The translations under genes were made by a program, and so were the position numbers. Under the pieces are notes generated by a model. It was not told the DNA's origin. It searched no databases and was given only the letters and a program-made list of their open reading frames with translations. From Fabrea salina (lineage: Eukaryota > Ciliophora > Heterotrichea > Heterotrichida > Fabreidae), in the NCBI GenBank assembly GCA_022984795.1, contig JALIHJ010000013.1, positions 248,001 through 312,000 on the forward strand: a DNA stretch of 64,000 bases. The letters run 5' to 3'. Shown piece by piece: positions 18,768 to 28,429 of this stretch; the first letter of the stretch is position 1; every line of letters begins with the position of its first letter.

Positions 18768-19724
18768 ATGGGGAATATATGTCGCAAAACTCGTAACTCA
18801 GGAAGTTCCTCGCAAATCATAGTTAAGCTTCAAAGCACTGACTTAGAGTACAACGACACCCAAAGTTTAAACGCTTTGGAGAAAGCGCTTGAAAGATCTA
18901 GTTACTTCAAAGACTTAGAAGTTCTAGATTACCTTAGTTTTTATTACATCAATAAAAAAACAGGACTCAGACTAAGGATCTCTGATGAAAAGTCTTTTAA
19001 AGAAGCTTTGAAGTGCGCAGGCAAAAATAACTTAGAAATTCAGATTTCGAAAAAAAGTTACAACAGACTTTTTTGTCTCGAACTAACTGAACTCGGAAAC
19101 CCTAACTCAAAACAAATGGTTAGGTCACTCACTTACAGTTTGGGAACTTTCCAAAACTGCCTTACTGAGTTCTTTACTGAGTTCAGAAGATTAAACAACT
19201 TCTCTAGGAAACTAAAAGATTCCAACTCAATACTGACTTGGCTCCTACTAGGAATAGTAGCTGACACAGCTGAGTTTCCAGTGTCTTCTAAACTCAAACT
19301 ACTCGATAACCGTCCTTACTTAGTTCTAAACTTGGACAAACTAAGCTGCGAAGGCAAAAAACTTGCAGGCTACTGGATCTGCTTCATGGAAAAGTTAGAG
19401 CTGACTTACTCCGAGCTCCAAAAAATAATGCACCAACTCAACACTGTTTCTCAGGAAATAAAATCTTTGGACCTGGGCAGAGACTGGGAACTAAGTATTA
19501 AGGTCAAGAACCTTAAAAACATCTCCAAAGCAACCCAGGTCTGTAAAAGCCTGCACAAAAAACTCAACAAAATCGAAGAAGAAATCAAAAACACTACTTT
19601 CACTTACCAAAAAGAAAACCTAATAGGAACTTTAAGTGTGCTATCAGAAATAGCTTCATTTAGTCAACTCAAATACTTACACGAAGTAAAACTACTGTTC
19701 GGACTAACTAATAACCCAGTTTAA
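18768..19724 (+). CDS. Putative N-myristoylated protein with PB1-like domain
   Basis: The 318-residue protein starts MGNICRK, a good N-myristoylation signal followed by a palmitoylatable Cys. Residues ~18-95 look like a PB1 beta-grasp (IIVKLQSTDLEY, LDYLSFYYINKKTGLRLRISDEKSF, LEIQISKK), including an acidic stretch. The remainder is helical, with a coiled segment near the end (SLHKKLNKIEEEIKNTTF). The family is not known to me. Its TAA stop shares three bases with the stop of the convergent importin gene. Confidence 0.7.
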   Translation: MGNICRKTRNSGSSSQIIVKLQSTDLEYNDTQSLNALEKALERSSYFKDLEVLDYLSFYYINKKTGLRLRISDEKSFKEALKCAGKNNLEIQISKKSYNRLFCLELTELGNPNSKQMVRSLTYSLGTFQNCLTEFFTEFRRLNNFSRKLKDSNSILTWLLLGIVADTAEFPVSSKLKLLDNRPYLVLNLDKLSCEGKKLAGYWICFMEKLELTYSELQKIMHQLNTVSQEIKSLDLGRDWELSIKVKNLKNISKATQVCKSLHKKLNKIEEEIKNTTFTYQKENLIGTLSVLSEIASFSQLKYLHEVKLLFGLTNNPV

Positions 19725-22700
19725 AATGTAAAATGCTTCTTAAAGAGTGCAGAGTCTTCAGGCAACAAGTGGTTCATGCAAGACAACAAGTAGTCCCTGT
19801 CGTTTTGTATCATGTTGTTAAAGAACTCCAGCAAAAAGGTCTGCAGAGAAATTCCTCCGTACCAGTCAGTTAAGTTGTACATGTCGTCTTCGTAAAAGTC
19901 TTCCCCAACGTCGTCAGTGTCGTCGTAGTCGAAGTCCAGCATGTCTGACATCAAGCACTCTGAACCTATTTCGTAGTCACCCAGCCCCTTGTCCTTGCTT
20001 TCGGGAATGTGGAACTCGTGTTGGTCGTAGTCCTCACCTACTTCGTTCATCAAGTCTACTTTCAAAGAGTCCATGGGGTCGTCTGGGTCGTCTTCTACAG
20101 TGTCCATGCGCTCTTCTTCGTAGTCGCCCACCACTCCTATTCCTGAACCCTCCACTACTGTTTGGAACTCGCCTTCTTCTTCTAAAGCTGTTTGTTTGCG
20201 TCGAGGCATACTTTCGTTGTCCAAACAGCGGATCAGAGTGCAAAGGATCTTGAAGGGAGCCAGCACCTCCGAGCACACGTTGGAGTGGGAAGGGTTGTAC
20301 CCAACCACTAGCAAGCTTTCCAGTCGTTCGTCTTTTAAAGTGAACAAACGAGTGAGCGAAGTTATTGTTGCGTTTTTGGTGTACCTTCCCCGCATAAGGG
20401 GCTGGTGGATCAGCCATTTGTCAAGTAGCACTTTTAAAGCTACCCTCCGGTCCACTGAAACGTTGGACAGAAAAGATATGATTTCAAGTGGGTGAGAGTG
20501 AATCAGTCTGGCAAATATCAACACAAACCCCTGCACTATAGAAGGCATCTTTGACTTGTGGAGCTTGTTGAGGGTCCCTATAAGCAAGTCTTCGTCCACT
20601 CTGGGGGAAAGCTTTGAAAATATGTTTACGATGAAGTAGCCTAAGTGCAAGGCCCCTGCTTCGTTTTTAGCAGGATCTAAAAGTATGCTTGCAACTTCTA
20701 TGAACTTTTCTGTTAAGTTGCTTGCAATGATTTCTTCGTTAGCATATGCTGTGAAGCTTCTCAAGCATCCTGTTCCTTGAAGCAGCAGCGAAACGTCTTC
20801 TGTTTTGCTAAGTAGATCCAAAAGAGGCCTCATCATTTCGCAGAGTCTTCCACGTTCGGAGCTTCCAGACTTAGACTTTCTGAGCAAAATCATAGAGAGT
20901 TCCAAAGCACTCGGCAAAATAAGTATATTGTCCGTGTTGGATCTTGAGTCTATGGTGCTTGTCGAACTCATAGAATCTACTTTTTCGTAGTTCAAAGGGT
21001 AAGCACTCAATAAGTTCAGAATAAAAGGCACAAAAGTTTCAGTTAGGGGTTTCAGTCCCTGTGGTAAGTCTGCCCAAAACCTAATCACTGACAAAATCTT
21101 GTTGTACAAAGAGCCATCTCCGTAGAACTTTGTGAACAACCTTAAAAAGAGCCCAGAACCGTAACAAGGCACTTGACTTGCAATCTCTGCGTTTAAGTTC
21201 GAAGCCTCTACTAAGGTGTCTAAAACTAAGTGGAGTGTTTCTGGAGAACTTATTTCTATAAGTCTTGTCACGCTCATAAGTACCCTGGGCAGGGCCTCTG
21301 CTACTTCAGGGTGCATGCCGCTTACTTTTTTAGAGAGTCGGCACAGGGCATAGCACGCACTGAGTCTAACTGCAATACTGTTGTCTTCAAGGCACTCTCC
21401 GCAGATTCGGAAAATAGTGTTGATCATAGGGTGGTCTGGAGACATTAAGTCTGAAAGTTTTGCAGTGCACCACAAAGACCTTCCTTTAAGGAACTTGGAA
21501 CCAAGTGCTGAGTTGGGGTACTTGATGTCTGAAAGAATCACTGTTTCAAAAACGTGGCCTACTTCAAGGGAAGGCTTTTCTAACTTTCTAGATTTGGCGT
21601 TGTAAGCAATGATGTCTGTGGCTATGGATCCCAGAAGCAAAACTGCAGTTTCTCTGGTTTTCCAAGCGTGTTCTTCTTGGTTTGCTGTTATTATTTCCAC
21701 CAAAGCTGAGTTTAGTGACTCCAACGCAGGGTGCACCTCTGACTGGGAAGAATAGATAAGTAAGTTGTTACTGAGTTGGGAAGTGTTGAGTAGCATGTTT
21801 TCCACAACCTTAACTATGCCTTCAACTGCGACTTCTCCAAATATCTCTATTAGGTCTGAAAAGAGTTTAAGACTGGCAGTGCGTGGGGACTTGTAGAACT
21901 CTAGTTCTTCGTCAGCAATGAACTGGTTGGGGTCTGAAAAGTAAATTTGTTCCTGGTCTTTAGTGAGGTGCAAGTACCAACACAGGTTGTTCAGTAGAGG
22001 CACTAACTCTTCTTGAAGTGCAGTACCAAGTCCTGGCCTCAAAACTAAACAAGACACTAGTTCTAAAAGCTGAGTTACAAGTCCTTCTACTCCTGCAGAA
22101 ACGTCTTCTTCCCACAAATCGCCCATTAAGTGCTCCTTATAGTGAACCACCTCTGCCTGGTACCTAGGAATCACGCACAACAACAGTTCCCAAATCGGGC
22201 TAATTATTTCTGAAAACCAGTTGTGAGAGTAAGTTACAAAGTCCCTGAAAAACACAGTCAGCACTTTCAAAGAGAGTCTTTTGTCGTTAGGAGAACAGTC
22301 ACTTTGGAGCACACTGAGAAGCTGATTGAACCAGTCACTCCAAATAGGGTCGAGACTAGACTCAACTAGTTCTTGGTCTATTCCGTCAGCCCAACTCAAG
22401 GACTCAAAGCACTGAGAAAGAACTCTCAAAACTAGGGTGCTTGGGCTTTGCTGGTAGATTTCATACAAAGTCGGAATTAGCAAAGGACAAGCTTTACTTA
22501 GGCGGTCATCGCAGTTACTGAAAATGATGGAAACAGCCGTCAGTACAGAGTCAAGGGAGGACTGGTTGGACTTTGCACGGGAAAGGAGTTCCACAAAGCA
22601 GTTGGGCCATTGATCAGGGAACTCCCTAAGCACGATTCCTCCTAGTGCCAGGCCTACCATGCTCTTGACTTTTCCACTGTCATTAGGAAGTGCATTCAAA

Positions 22701-22942
22701 AGGGTTTGCTTGGTTTGGTTGCGCGCAGTGGTGCTTAGGGTTTCCCAGTGGTCATTGATGTGGTTTTTTAAAAGTATTCCTGCAAATTGTTGCAACTCGG
22801 GAACTGGGTCTTTTGCAAGGATTTGGGCTAAAGTCTGTGAGTACCCACTAGAAGTTTCTAAAGGTTTCAGAATTTGCGCTGCTTGTGAAAGCACTTCTGG
22901 GTTGTTGATGCAACTTACTAAGGTGTCACGTACTTTTTCCAT
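19721..22942 (-). CDS. Importin-beta family karyopherin, importin-9-like
   Basis: The 1,073-residue protein is built of HEAT-type helices. An importin-beta N-terminal segment appears at ~25-90 (AAQILKPLE, LQQFAGILLKNHINDHW). Near the C-terminus there is a long acidic insertion (about 900-1020, rich in Asp/Glu including DPDDPMDSLKVD) followed by a short closing helix pair. Length and the late acidic loop match importin-9/Kap114, which carries histones H2A-H2B and some ribosomal proteins and actin. Other karyopherins of the same size are possible. It overlaps the convergent plus-strand stop at 19721-19724. Confidence 0.82.
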   Translation of the reverse strand: MEKVRDTLVSCINNPEVLSQAAQILKPLETSSGYSQTLAQILAKDPVPELQQFAGILLKNHINDHWETLSTTARNQTKQTLLNALPNDSGKVKSMVGLALGGIVLREFPDQWPNCFVELLSRAKSNQSSLDSVLTAVSIIFSNCDDRLSKACPLLIPTLYEIYQQSPSTLVLRVLSQCFESLSWADGIDQELVESSLDPIWSDWFNQLLSVLQSDCSPNDKRLSLKVLTVFFRDFVTYSHNWFSEIISPIWELLLCVIPRYQAEVVHYKEHLMGDLWEEDVSAGVEGLVTQLLELVSCLVLRPGLGTALQEELVPLLNNLCWYLHLTKDQEQIYFSDPNQFIADEELEFYKSPRTASLKLFSDLIEIFGEVAVEGIVKVVENMLLNTSQLSNNLLIYSSQSEVHPALESLNSALVEIITANQEEHAWKTRETAVLLLGSIATDIIAYNAKSRKLEKPSLEVGHVFETVILSDIKYPNSALGSKFLKGRSLWCTAKLSDLMSPDHPMINTIFRICGECLEDNSIAVRLSACYALCRLSKKVSGMHPEVAEALPRVLMSVTRLIEISSPETLHLVLDTLVEASNLNAEIASQVPCYGSGLFLRLFTKFYGDGSLYNKILSVIRFWADLPQGLKPLTETFVPFILNLLSAYPLNYEKVDSMSSTSTIDSRSNTDNILILPSALELSMILLRKSKSGSSERGRLCEMMRPLLDLLSKTEDVSLLLQGTGCLRSFTAYANEEIIASNLTEKFIEVASILLDPAKNEAGALHLGYFIVNIFSKLSPRVDEDLLIGTLNKLHKSKMPSIVQGFVLIFARLIHSHPLEIISFLSNVSVDRRVALKVLLDKWLIHQPLMRGRYTKNATITSLTRLFTLKDERLESLLVVGYNPSHSNVCSEVLAPFKILCTLIRCLDNESMPRRKQTALEEEGEFQTVVEGSGIGVVGDYEEERMDTVEDDPDDPMDSLKVDLMNEVGEDYDQHEFHIPESKDKGLGDYEIGSECLMSDMLDFDYDDTDDVGEDFYEDDMYNLTDWYGGISLQTFLLEFFNNMIQNDRDYLLSCMNHLLPEDSALFKKHFTF

Positions 22943-23013
22943 TTTACCTTTAAATCTGGTAGCAAGAAATATTGATTTGTTAGGTTTAGTTACTGAGAAA
23001 ACAACAGGTCTAC

Positions 23014-23229
23014 TTAAGCACTACCTCCGAATTTCAAAACTTGGCTGCCTGTGTCGTCTCGGTCAGTATCTTTGAAGTCGCTTTGCAGCGTATCTGCAAC
23101 TACTGAGTTGAAAGCTTCTCTGAGTCCAGAAGAACGGTGTTTTTTCCTCTTGATGGTTTCTACAGGCTTGACTCTTTTGAGAACTCGGTCGTGCGATCCC
23201 CCCCTAAATGGAACTTACATCCAGTTCAT
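23014..23229 (-). CDS. Hidden 66-residue spliced gene, unknown function
   Basis: Exon 1 (23229-23219, MNW plus two bases) joins exon 2 (23203-23014) across a 15-nt intron. The product is short and basic in the middle (RVLKRVKPVETIKRKKHR), acidic later (SDFKDTDRDD), and ends KFGGSA. Support: an ATG in an AT-rich leader, an intron that exactly fits the local consensus, an open frame to a TAA, and a position that fills the 300-bp gap between the importin and PABP genes on the same strand. I know no family; the pattern suggests a small nuclear or nucleolar protein. Easily missed by ORF callers because the first exon is 11 nt. Confidence 0.75.
23204..23218 (-). other. 15-nt spliceosomal intron
   Basis: Minus-strand sequence GTAAGTTCCATTTAG. 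Its removal joins ATG-AAC-TGG-AT to G-GGG-GGA and opens the 66-residue frame; unspliced, translation stops at the TAA inside the splice donor after four codons. A lies at position 10. Confidence 0.85.
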
Positions 23230-23245
23230 TTAAATTTATAAAAGT

Positions 23246-24826
23246 TTACTTAGGCGGAAGAGTTTTGAGGAGATCAGGTGAATTCTCCCAGGCCTTCCTG
23301 AGGACTTCAATGGCCTCCTCGACTTTCACTTTGATGTTGTCTGGTTGGTAAAGTAGCTGCAGCAAAGAGTTAGTGTCCATTTCCAGAAGCATACCTGTGA
23401 TTTTGCCAGCAAGTTGCTGGTTAGAGTACTTTAAGACGTGTGGGTACAAAGCTTCGCCTAGCATGCGCTTTTGGATTTCGGGAGAGGCTTTTTGGAACTC
23501 GTCTAAACTAAAAGGCAGTTGGGCAGCAGCAGGTTGGGGTTTGGGGGGTTCTCTGCGGGGTTGTTTGGGGGGAGGAGGCATGAAGGGGAAAGGCATCATG
23601 TCGCGTCCACGACCCATAGGCATGCCGAAGGGCATCATTCCCATCATCATCATGCTTTGTTGTTGTTGCTTGCGACTCATTAAAAGACTTTTGGCTTTTG
23701 CAAGTTCTTCGCGGGGCTTCCAATGGAAAGCTAGGAGTTTGTTGCCTTCGACTGTTTTTTCCTTGAGGCCTTTGACAGCTTTGTTCGCGTCTTCGGGTTT
23801 GATGAAGGAGATACACGCAGTGCCCCGGGACTGCAGTTCTTCTTTCATGTTCTGGCCTTCGTAAATGATGTTCTTTGTGCGGGGCACGTAAATTGAGTCA
23901 ATACCTCCGTACTCAGAACAGAGTTCGCGCATTTTGTTCTCGTCAATGCTTTTGGGGAGGTTCTTGACAAACACGTTGCGTTTCTTCCAGTCTTCGACTT
24001 TCTTTTTCCACTCTTGTGTAAGCATGGCAAGGCGAGTGGACTTGTTCATGTGGGGCACTACGTACCAAGTAGTGTTGCCTTCTACCTTACCGTGCATTTC
24101 TTCTTTTGCCCTGTTGGCGCTTTCAGCGTCTTCGAAACAAACAAAGCCAAAGTAACGCTCTACTCCGTTGCGGCTGCTCTTCATTGTCGTGTGGGAAGTC
24201 ACGTTCCCGAATTCACTGAACCTCTTGGCAAGGTCATCTGCCGAAAGTTCTGGGCCAAAGCCCCTCACGTAAAGGTTCCGGTTAGAAGCTTGCTCGCTGC
24301 GCTGGTTGAATGGAACGAATTTCTCGACCTGCAGGGTTTTGTCCATAAGTTCCCGGCCGTTTGCCTCCTTGATGGCTTTTTCTGCGGCTTCTCGTTTCTC
24401 GAACTGTACGAAGCCGTAACCTCGAGACTTGTGATTTTTGTCGTAAGAAACTTTGCTGGACAGAATGGGTCCGTAAGTTTTGAAAAGTTGCTCGAGGTCT
24501 TGAGCTGTGGTTTGTTCTGAAAGGTTCTTCACAAAAACATTGGCTTGGGGGTCTCTGTCGCGAGTCACTTTCATCACTCTGATGTGTGACCCAAGGAACT
24601 CACGGCCGTTCAGTTCTTCTCGTGCGCGTTTGGCTTGCTGCGGGTCTGTGAAGTTGATAAAAGCGTATCCTAGAGGAACGCGAGTCTCTAAGTGCCGCAG
24701 GATGCGTATGTAGGCTACGTGGCCGTACTGCGACGCAAGAGAGAAAAGATCAGATTCAGTAACTGTGTTTGGGAGGTCCCCTACGTATAGCTGGGTTTCG
24801 TTCGACATCATGGGCTGGCGACTCAT
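23246..24826 (-). CDS. PABP: Cytoplasmic poly(A)-binding protein
   Basis: The 526-residue protein has four RRM domains (about 12-88, 97-173, 184-262, 285-370) with clear RNP2/RNP1 motifs such as LYVGDL, GYAFINF, VFVKNL and GYGFVQF. A Met/Pro/Gln-rich linker comes next, then a C-terminal MLLE (PABC) domain at ~440-515 (LGEALYPHVLKYSNQQLAGKI). This is the full classic layout. It binds poly(A) tails, promotes translation through eIF4G and recruits PAM2 proteins through MLLE. GC and codon use suggest high expression. The leader is 133 bp to the divergent neighbour, longer than average here. Confidence 0.97.
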   Translation of the reverse strand: MSRQPMMSNETQLYVGDLPNTVTESDLFSLASQYGHVAYIRILRHLETRVPLGYAFINFTDPQQAKRAREELNGREFLGSHIRVMKVTRDRDPQANVFVKNLSEQTTAQDLEQLFKTYGPILSSKVSYDKNHKSRGYGFVQFEKREAAEKAIKEANGRELMDKTLQVEKFVPFNQRSEQASNRNLYVRGFGPELSADDLAKRFSEFGNVTSHTTMKSSRNGVERYFGFVCFEDAESANRAKEEMHGKVEGNTTWYVVPHMNKSTRLAMLTQEWKKKVEDWKKRNVFVKNLPKSIDENKMRELCSEYGGIDSIYVPRTKNIIYEGQNMKEELQSRGTACISFIKPEDANKAVKGLKEKTVEGNKLLAFHWKPREELAKAKSLLMSRKQQQQSMMMMGMMPFGMPMGRGRDMMPFPFMPPPPKQPRREPPKPQPAAAQLPFSLDEFQKASPEIQKRMLGEALYPHVLKYSNQQLAGKITGMLLEMDTNSLLQLLYQPDNIKVKVEEAIEVLRKAWENSPDLLKTLPPK

Positions 24827-24959
24827 ATTTGTTTCAGAAGTTGCTATTATTATAGCCTTCCATTTATTTAAGGAACTAATTGGCCTTTTACTCTTAGTTC
24901 TCGAAGCCTAAGTTAAATCTAAGTTTGAAAGAATTTTCGTTTCAAGCACCATTTACAAT

Positions 24960-27900
24960 ATGTTTATTAAGCTGCAAGCGTCTGTAAACCTCTCACTGAA
25001 CTTGGTGGTTTTTGCCCTGATCCTTTCGACGTTTTTGTTCAACTATTTCACTTTCATGAACTACTCAGTGGGCTTGTTTACAATCACGCATCCCATCAAA
25101 TACGAAGATGTGGCTGAAGTCAAAGTGTTTACTTGGTTTTCGAATTTCAAAGAACTAGCTTGTGAGCACTCAACTGACCCAGGAATCCAAACTGTCTGCT
25201 CCAACATCACCAACTTCCAAGTTGCAGGTTTACTTTACTTTTTGCTGAGCCTTTTAGCTATCGGTTCGATTTTTTCAAGCTGCATGAACTTGCTTATGCT
25301 GATGGTAGGCCGTCCTAACTTCTGGGCAAAGCACCACTGGCCGCACTACCTAAACGCTGGACTCTTGTTTTTGGCAGGTGCTAGTTACTTACTCATTAGC
25401 AATGTGGACGGACTTGAACACCCTCAGTACCGAAAAGTTAACTTGCAGGCCAACTTAGGAATTAAACTACTCTTTTTAACTACTTTTATGGCCCTGTTAA
25501 CTCTGCTCCACTACTTGTTTTTGAAAAAGTTCAGAAACCTAGACTACTTGGTTCCTCAGAGAGAAGAACAACACAGACTTGCAGAAGTTAAGTCCAAACA
25601 AGAAGCCTTTGCACCTGAGAGTTTCGAAGTTCCTGTTAAAAGCCAGCAAGAAGCCCAGCCTGGTATAATTGAAGTCTCTAACGAAGAACTCCAAAACACC
25701 AAACTCGAAAGAGACGACCTCAAAAAGAAACTCAAAATTATCCAAAAGAAACTCAGAAGCAAAGAAACCGAAGACACAGACATTGCCAGACTCAGAAACT
25801 TGCTTGAAAACCTTAAAAAAGAAAACCTTGAAAAAACCAACCAAGTTGAAGAACTCACTAAGAACTCGCAAATCGACAAACAGGCCCTTAAGTCACTCGA
25901 AAGGAACAAAGAAGAACTCACCAACTTACTTCAAGAAAGAGAAGCCCAAATCGAAAGATTTAGACAAGAAAGAAACAGCTTCAGAGCACTAATCAAGGAA
26001 AAAGAAGAACAAATAGCAACTCTTAACCTCCAACTAACTCAGACTCAAAAAGAAGTAGTTGCAAGTAGCTCCGAAGAGAACGCTGAAACTCTACGCAACC
26101 AAAGAAACAGTCTCAACCAAACTGTGGAACAACTCAAAGCTTCACTTGAGAACCAAAAGAACTACTCCAATCAACTCATTAAAAAGAACCAAGATTTAGA
26201 ACTTAAAGTCGAAGAACTAGAAGTAAAACTAAAACACCTATCTGACAACTACAACGCTTCTAAAGAGTCTTTAGGTGAAGCTGAAGTTAAGTACCAAGAA
26301 CTGGAAACTGCAGAGGCTGAAAAAAAAAACCTACAAAACAAGTTAGAAAACCTCACCAGTGAACTCCAACTCTACAAAAGCCAAGCTGAAACTGCCCGCC
26401 AAAAAGCTTCAGAACTAGAGTACCAAAACGAAACCCTTAACTCTGAACTTGAACACAAAACTAAACAACTCAAAGAACTAATGGAAGAACTCTCCAAACT
26501 CAAAGCAGGGGCCACTGAGACCCAAATGCTCACAGCTGAGATTCAGTCCCTTGAAGAACAACTCAAAAAGTCAGTTTCACAAAGCAAGTCTTTAAAAGAC
26601 TCCTACAACCAAGCCCAAGTAGACTGGGAGTCCGAAAAAACAGACTTGGACTACAAAATAAAACAAAAAACCAGAGAAATCGAGTACTTGCAATCCAGAC
26701 TCAAGTCACAAGAAGAAGAAAGCAACAACTACTTGCACGAGTCACACGAACAAATTGAGAAACTCAAAGACGAACTGAAACTAGCTAAACTCCAAAGCGA
26801 AATGCACAAAGAAGAAGTAGACCGCCTCAGCTACCTAAAAGAAACCTTGAGACAACAACTCTTCGACAAAGACACTAAACTTGAAGAACTCAGTCAAGAA
26901 GAAGCCCGGAAGTACCTTTCCCAGGAAAAACTCAACAAAATCCTTCAACAACAAAACGAAGAACTCGAAAACAACCTCAGGAACTCCGAACTCCGCCTTG
27001 AAGAACTTGTAAGTGAAAAAGAGTCTTTGAGACACGAACTGATTGAAAAAGAAGACGAACTAGCTAAAGCCTCCCAAGAAGCCCAAAGCATCTACAGAAG
27101 GCACTCCCAAAGCTCTGCTTCGATGGTTTCGGCAGAGTTGAGTCAAAGCATGAGCGAAGGCTCCTTTACAGGCCAAAGTGCACAAGAACTCATGATCATT
27201 GAAAGCTTAGCTGACGTGGACGTCAGAGACAACCCCTTAGTCAACAGCGTTAAAAGTGTCCAGAGAGAAGCCTCAATGACCTTTTCAAATGTGTGGAAAC
27301 TAGTTGAAAGCCTTATGACTGAAAAAGTCAAGCTCGACAGACTAGAACTGCCTTTGGGGAGACAGCCCCGGGACATGATTAGTTTTATTTTTGACTTCAT
27401 GGAACTCCGCTTTGAACTCAAAACTTTGGCTTTGAGGAAACTAAAAGGCCTGATTAGTTCTTTAGAGGAACTCTACAAAATGGACCACTTGTACGGAGTA
27501 ATCATCTGCAGAATGCTAGGACTGTTCCACCCACGTCCTTTTCCTTCGATTTTGTGTGATTACTTGCTGATGCTTCAAGAGTTGTTTAACCACTACGCCC
27601 AGAAAAGTGCACTGCGGACAAGCAGCTTTGCAGAGCACTACGAAATAGAACAGTACGGAGGACAACTCTCAATAGTGGAAGTGATGGAACTAGTTATGAA
27701 GACCTGTGCGCGCAACAGACCTGCAGGAGAAAGAATACTTAACTCTTTGTACAAAAGTTCTTTGGACAAAGTCCAGGTGATACTTATGAAAGTCTGCGGA
27801 ACTATGGCACGCATGGGAAAAACCTCCAGCTACATATTTGAAGTTTTGGACTTGGACCAAGGAGGCACTATTGACTACCACGAGTTTGTAGACGGAATCA

Positions 27901-28394
27901 GACTCAGTCTGAACATTTGGGTTTCTCAAGAAGAAGCTGAAGAACTTTGTGCCTACATAGACAGTGACAACAGCGGACTAGTTTCTATTGAAGAATGGAA
28001 CCAAAAAGTCGACTTCAACGAGTACGCCGACAAAGCTTACTCGAAAGAAGCTATGATTACTAAAGCAGAAGTTATGGGGGCTTTTGCCCAGGAGTACGAG
28101 TCAGAAGTTATACAGGACTACAACATGCTGCGTCCTCGTATTAAAAACAGTTTGGCCAAAGAAAGTTTCAAGGAAAGCATGCTAGACCTAGACTCCAGCC
28201 TTGAAAACAAAAAGATCAGGCAGCTCTACAGAGAAGCTAAGGAAATGGAAGGCCACCGCAAAATAAGTCCTGAAGTCTTTTGCATCACAGCTTTGAGAAA
28301 CCAAGTTGGCAACTACGGCTTAGGAATATTCAGTTTAGAAACCATGGAAAAAGCCCTTACCAAAGCCATCGACCAGAGCTACTCAAGTCCTTAG
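24960..28394 (+). CDS. Tetraspan membrane protein with long coiled coil and EF-hands
   Basis: The 1,144-residue protein has four N-terminal membrane helices (about 10-32, 85-112, 128-150, 168-192) in a claudin/tetraspan-like layout, with CEHSTD..VCSN in the first loop. A very long Glu/Lys/Gln coiled coil occupies ~235-760. A globular helical region follows, then an EF-hand pair at ~960-1025; the loops DLDQGGTIDYHE and DSDNSGLVSIEE both carry good Ca2+ ligands. The parts suggest a membrane tether whose long rod and Ca2+ sensor reach into the cytoplasm, plausible for cortical membranes in a contractile ciliate. No family with this exact order is known to me. Confidence 0.82.
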   Translation: MFIKLQASVNLSLNLVVFALILSTFLFNYFTFMNYSVGLFTITHPIKYEDVAEVKVFTWFSNFKELACEHSTDPGIQTVCSNITNFQVAGLLYFLLSLLAIGSIFSSCMNLLMLMVGRPNFWAKHHWPHYLNAGLLFLAGASYLLISNVDGLEHPQYRKVNLQANLGIKLLFLTTFMALLTLLHYLFLKKFRNLDYLVPQREEQHRLAEVKSKQEAFAPESFEVPVKSQQEAQPGIIEVSNEELQNTKLERDDLKKKLKIIQKKLRSKETEDTDIARLRNLLENLKKENLEKTNQVEELTKNSQIDKQALKSLERNKEELTNLLQEREAQIERFRQERNSFRALIKEKEEQIATLNLQLTQTQKEVVASSSEENAETLRNQRNSLNQTVEQLKASLENQKNYSNQLIKKNQDLELKVEELEVKLKHLSDNYNASKESLGEAEVKYQELETAEAEKKNLQNKLENLTSELQLYKSQAETARQKASELEYQNETLNSELEHKTKQLKELMEELSKLKAGATETQMLTAEIQSLEEQLKKSVSQSKSLKDSYNQAQVDWESEKTDLDYKIKQKTREIEYLQSRLKSQEEESNNYLHESHEQIEKLKDELKLAKLQSEMHKEEVDRLSYLKETLRQQLFDKDTKLEELSQEEARKYLSQEKLNKILQQQNEELENNLRNSELRLEELVSEKESLRHELIEKEDELAKASQEAQSIYRRHSQSSASMVSAELSQSMSEGSFTGQSAQELMIIESLADVDVRDNPLVNSVKSVQREASMTFSNVWKLVESLMTEKVKLDRLELPLGRQPRDMISFIFDFMELRFELKTLALRKLKGLISSLEELYKMDHLYGVIICRMLGLFHPRPFPSILCDYLLMLQELFNHYAQKSALRTSSFAEHYEIEQYGGQLSIVEVMELVMKTCARNRPAGERILNSLYKSSLDKVQVILMKVCGTMARMGKTSSYIFEVLDLDQGGTIDYHEFVDGIRLSLNIWVSQEEAEELCAYIDSDNSGLVSIEEWNQKVDFNEYADKAYSKEAMITKAEVMGAFAQEYESEVIQDYNMLRPRIKNSLAKESFKESMLDLDSSLENKKIRQLYREAKEMEGHRKISPEVFCITALRNQVGNYGLGIFSLETMEKALTKAIDQSYSSP

Positions 28395-28429
28395 TGTAAT
28401 AGAGATTAATAAGACCCCCCTTAAAAGGT

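Noticed and set aside
22659-23233. Plus-strand ORFs across the importin-PABP gap
   Set aside because: The minus-strand spliced 66-residue gene explains the gap better; the plus ORFs overlap the importin coding region and show no domain.
23373-24520. Plus-strand ORFs up to 168 codons opposite the PABP gene
   Set aside because: Shadows of a strongly biased coding strand; the minus-strand RRMs and MLLE are unmistakable.
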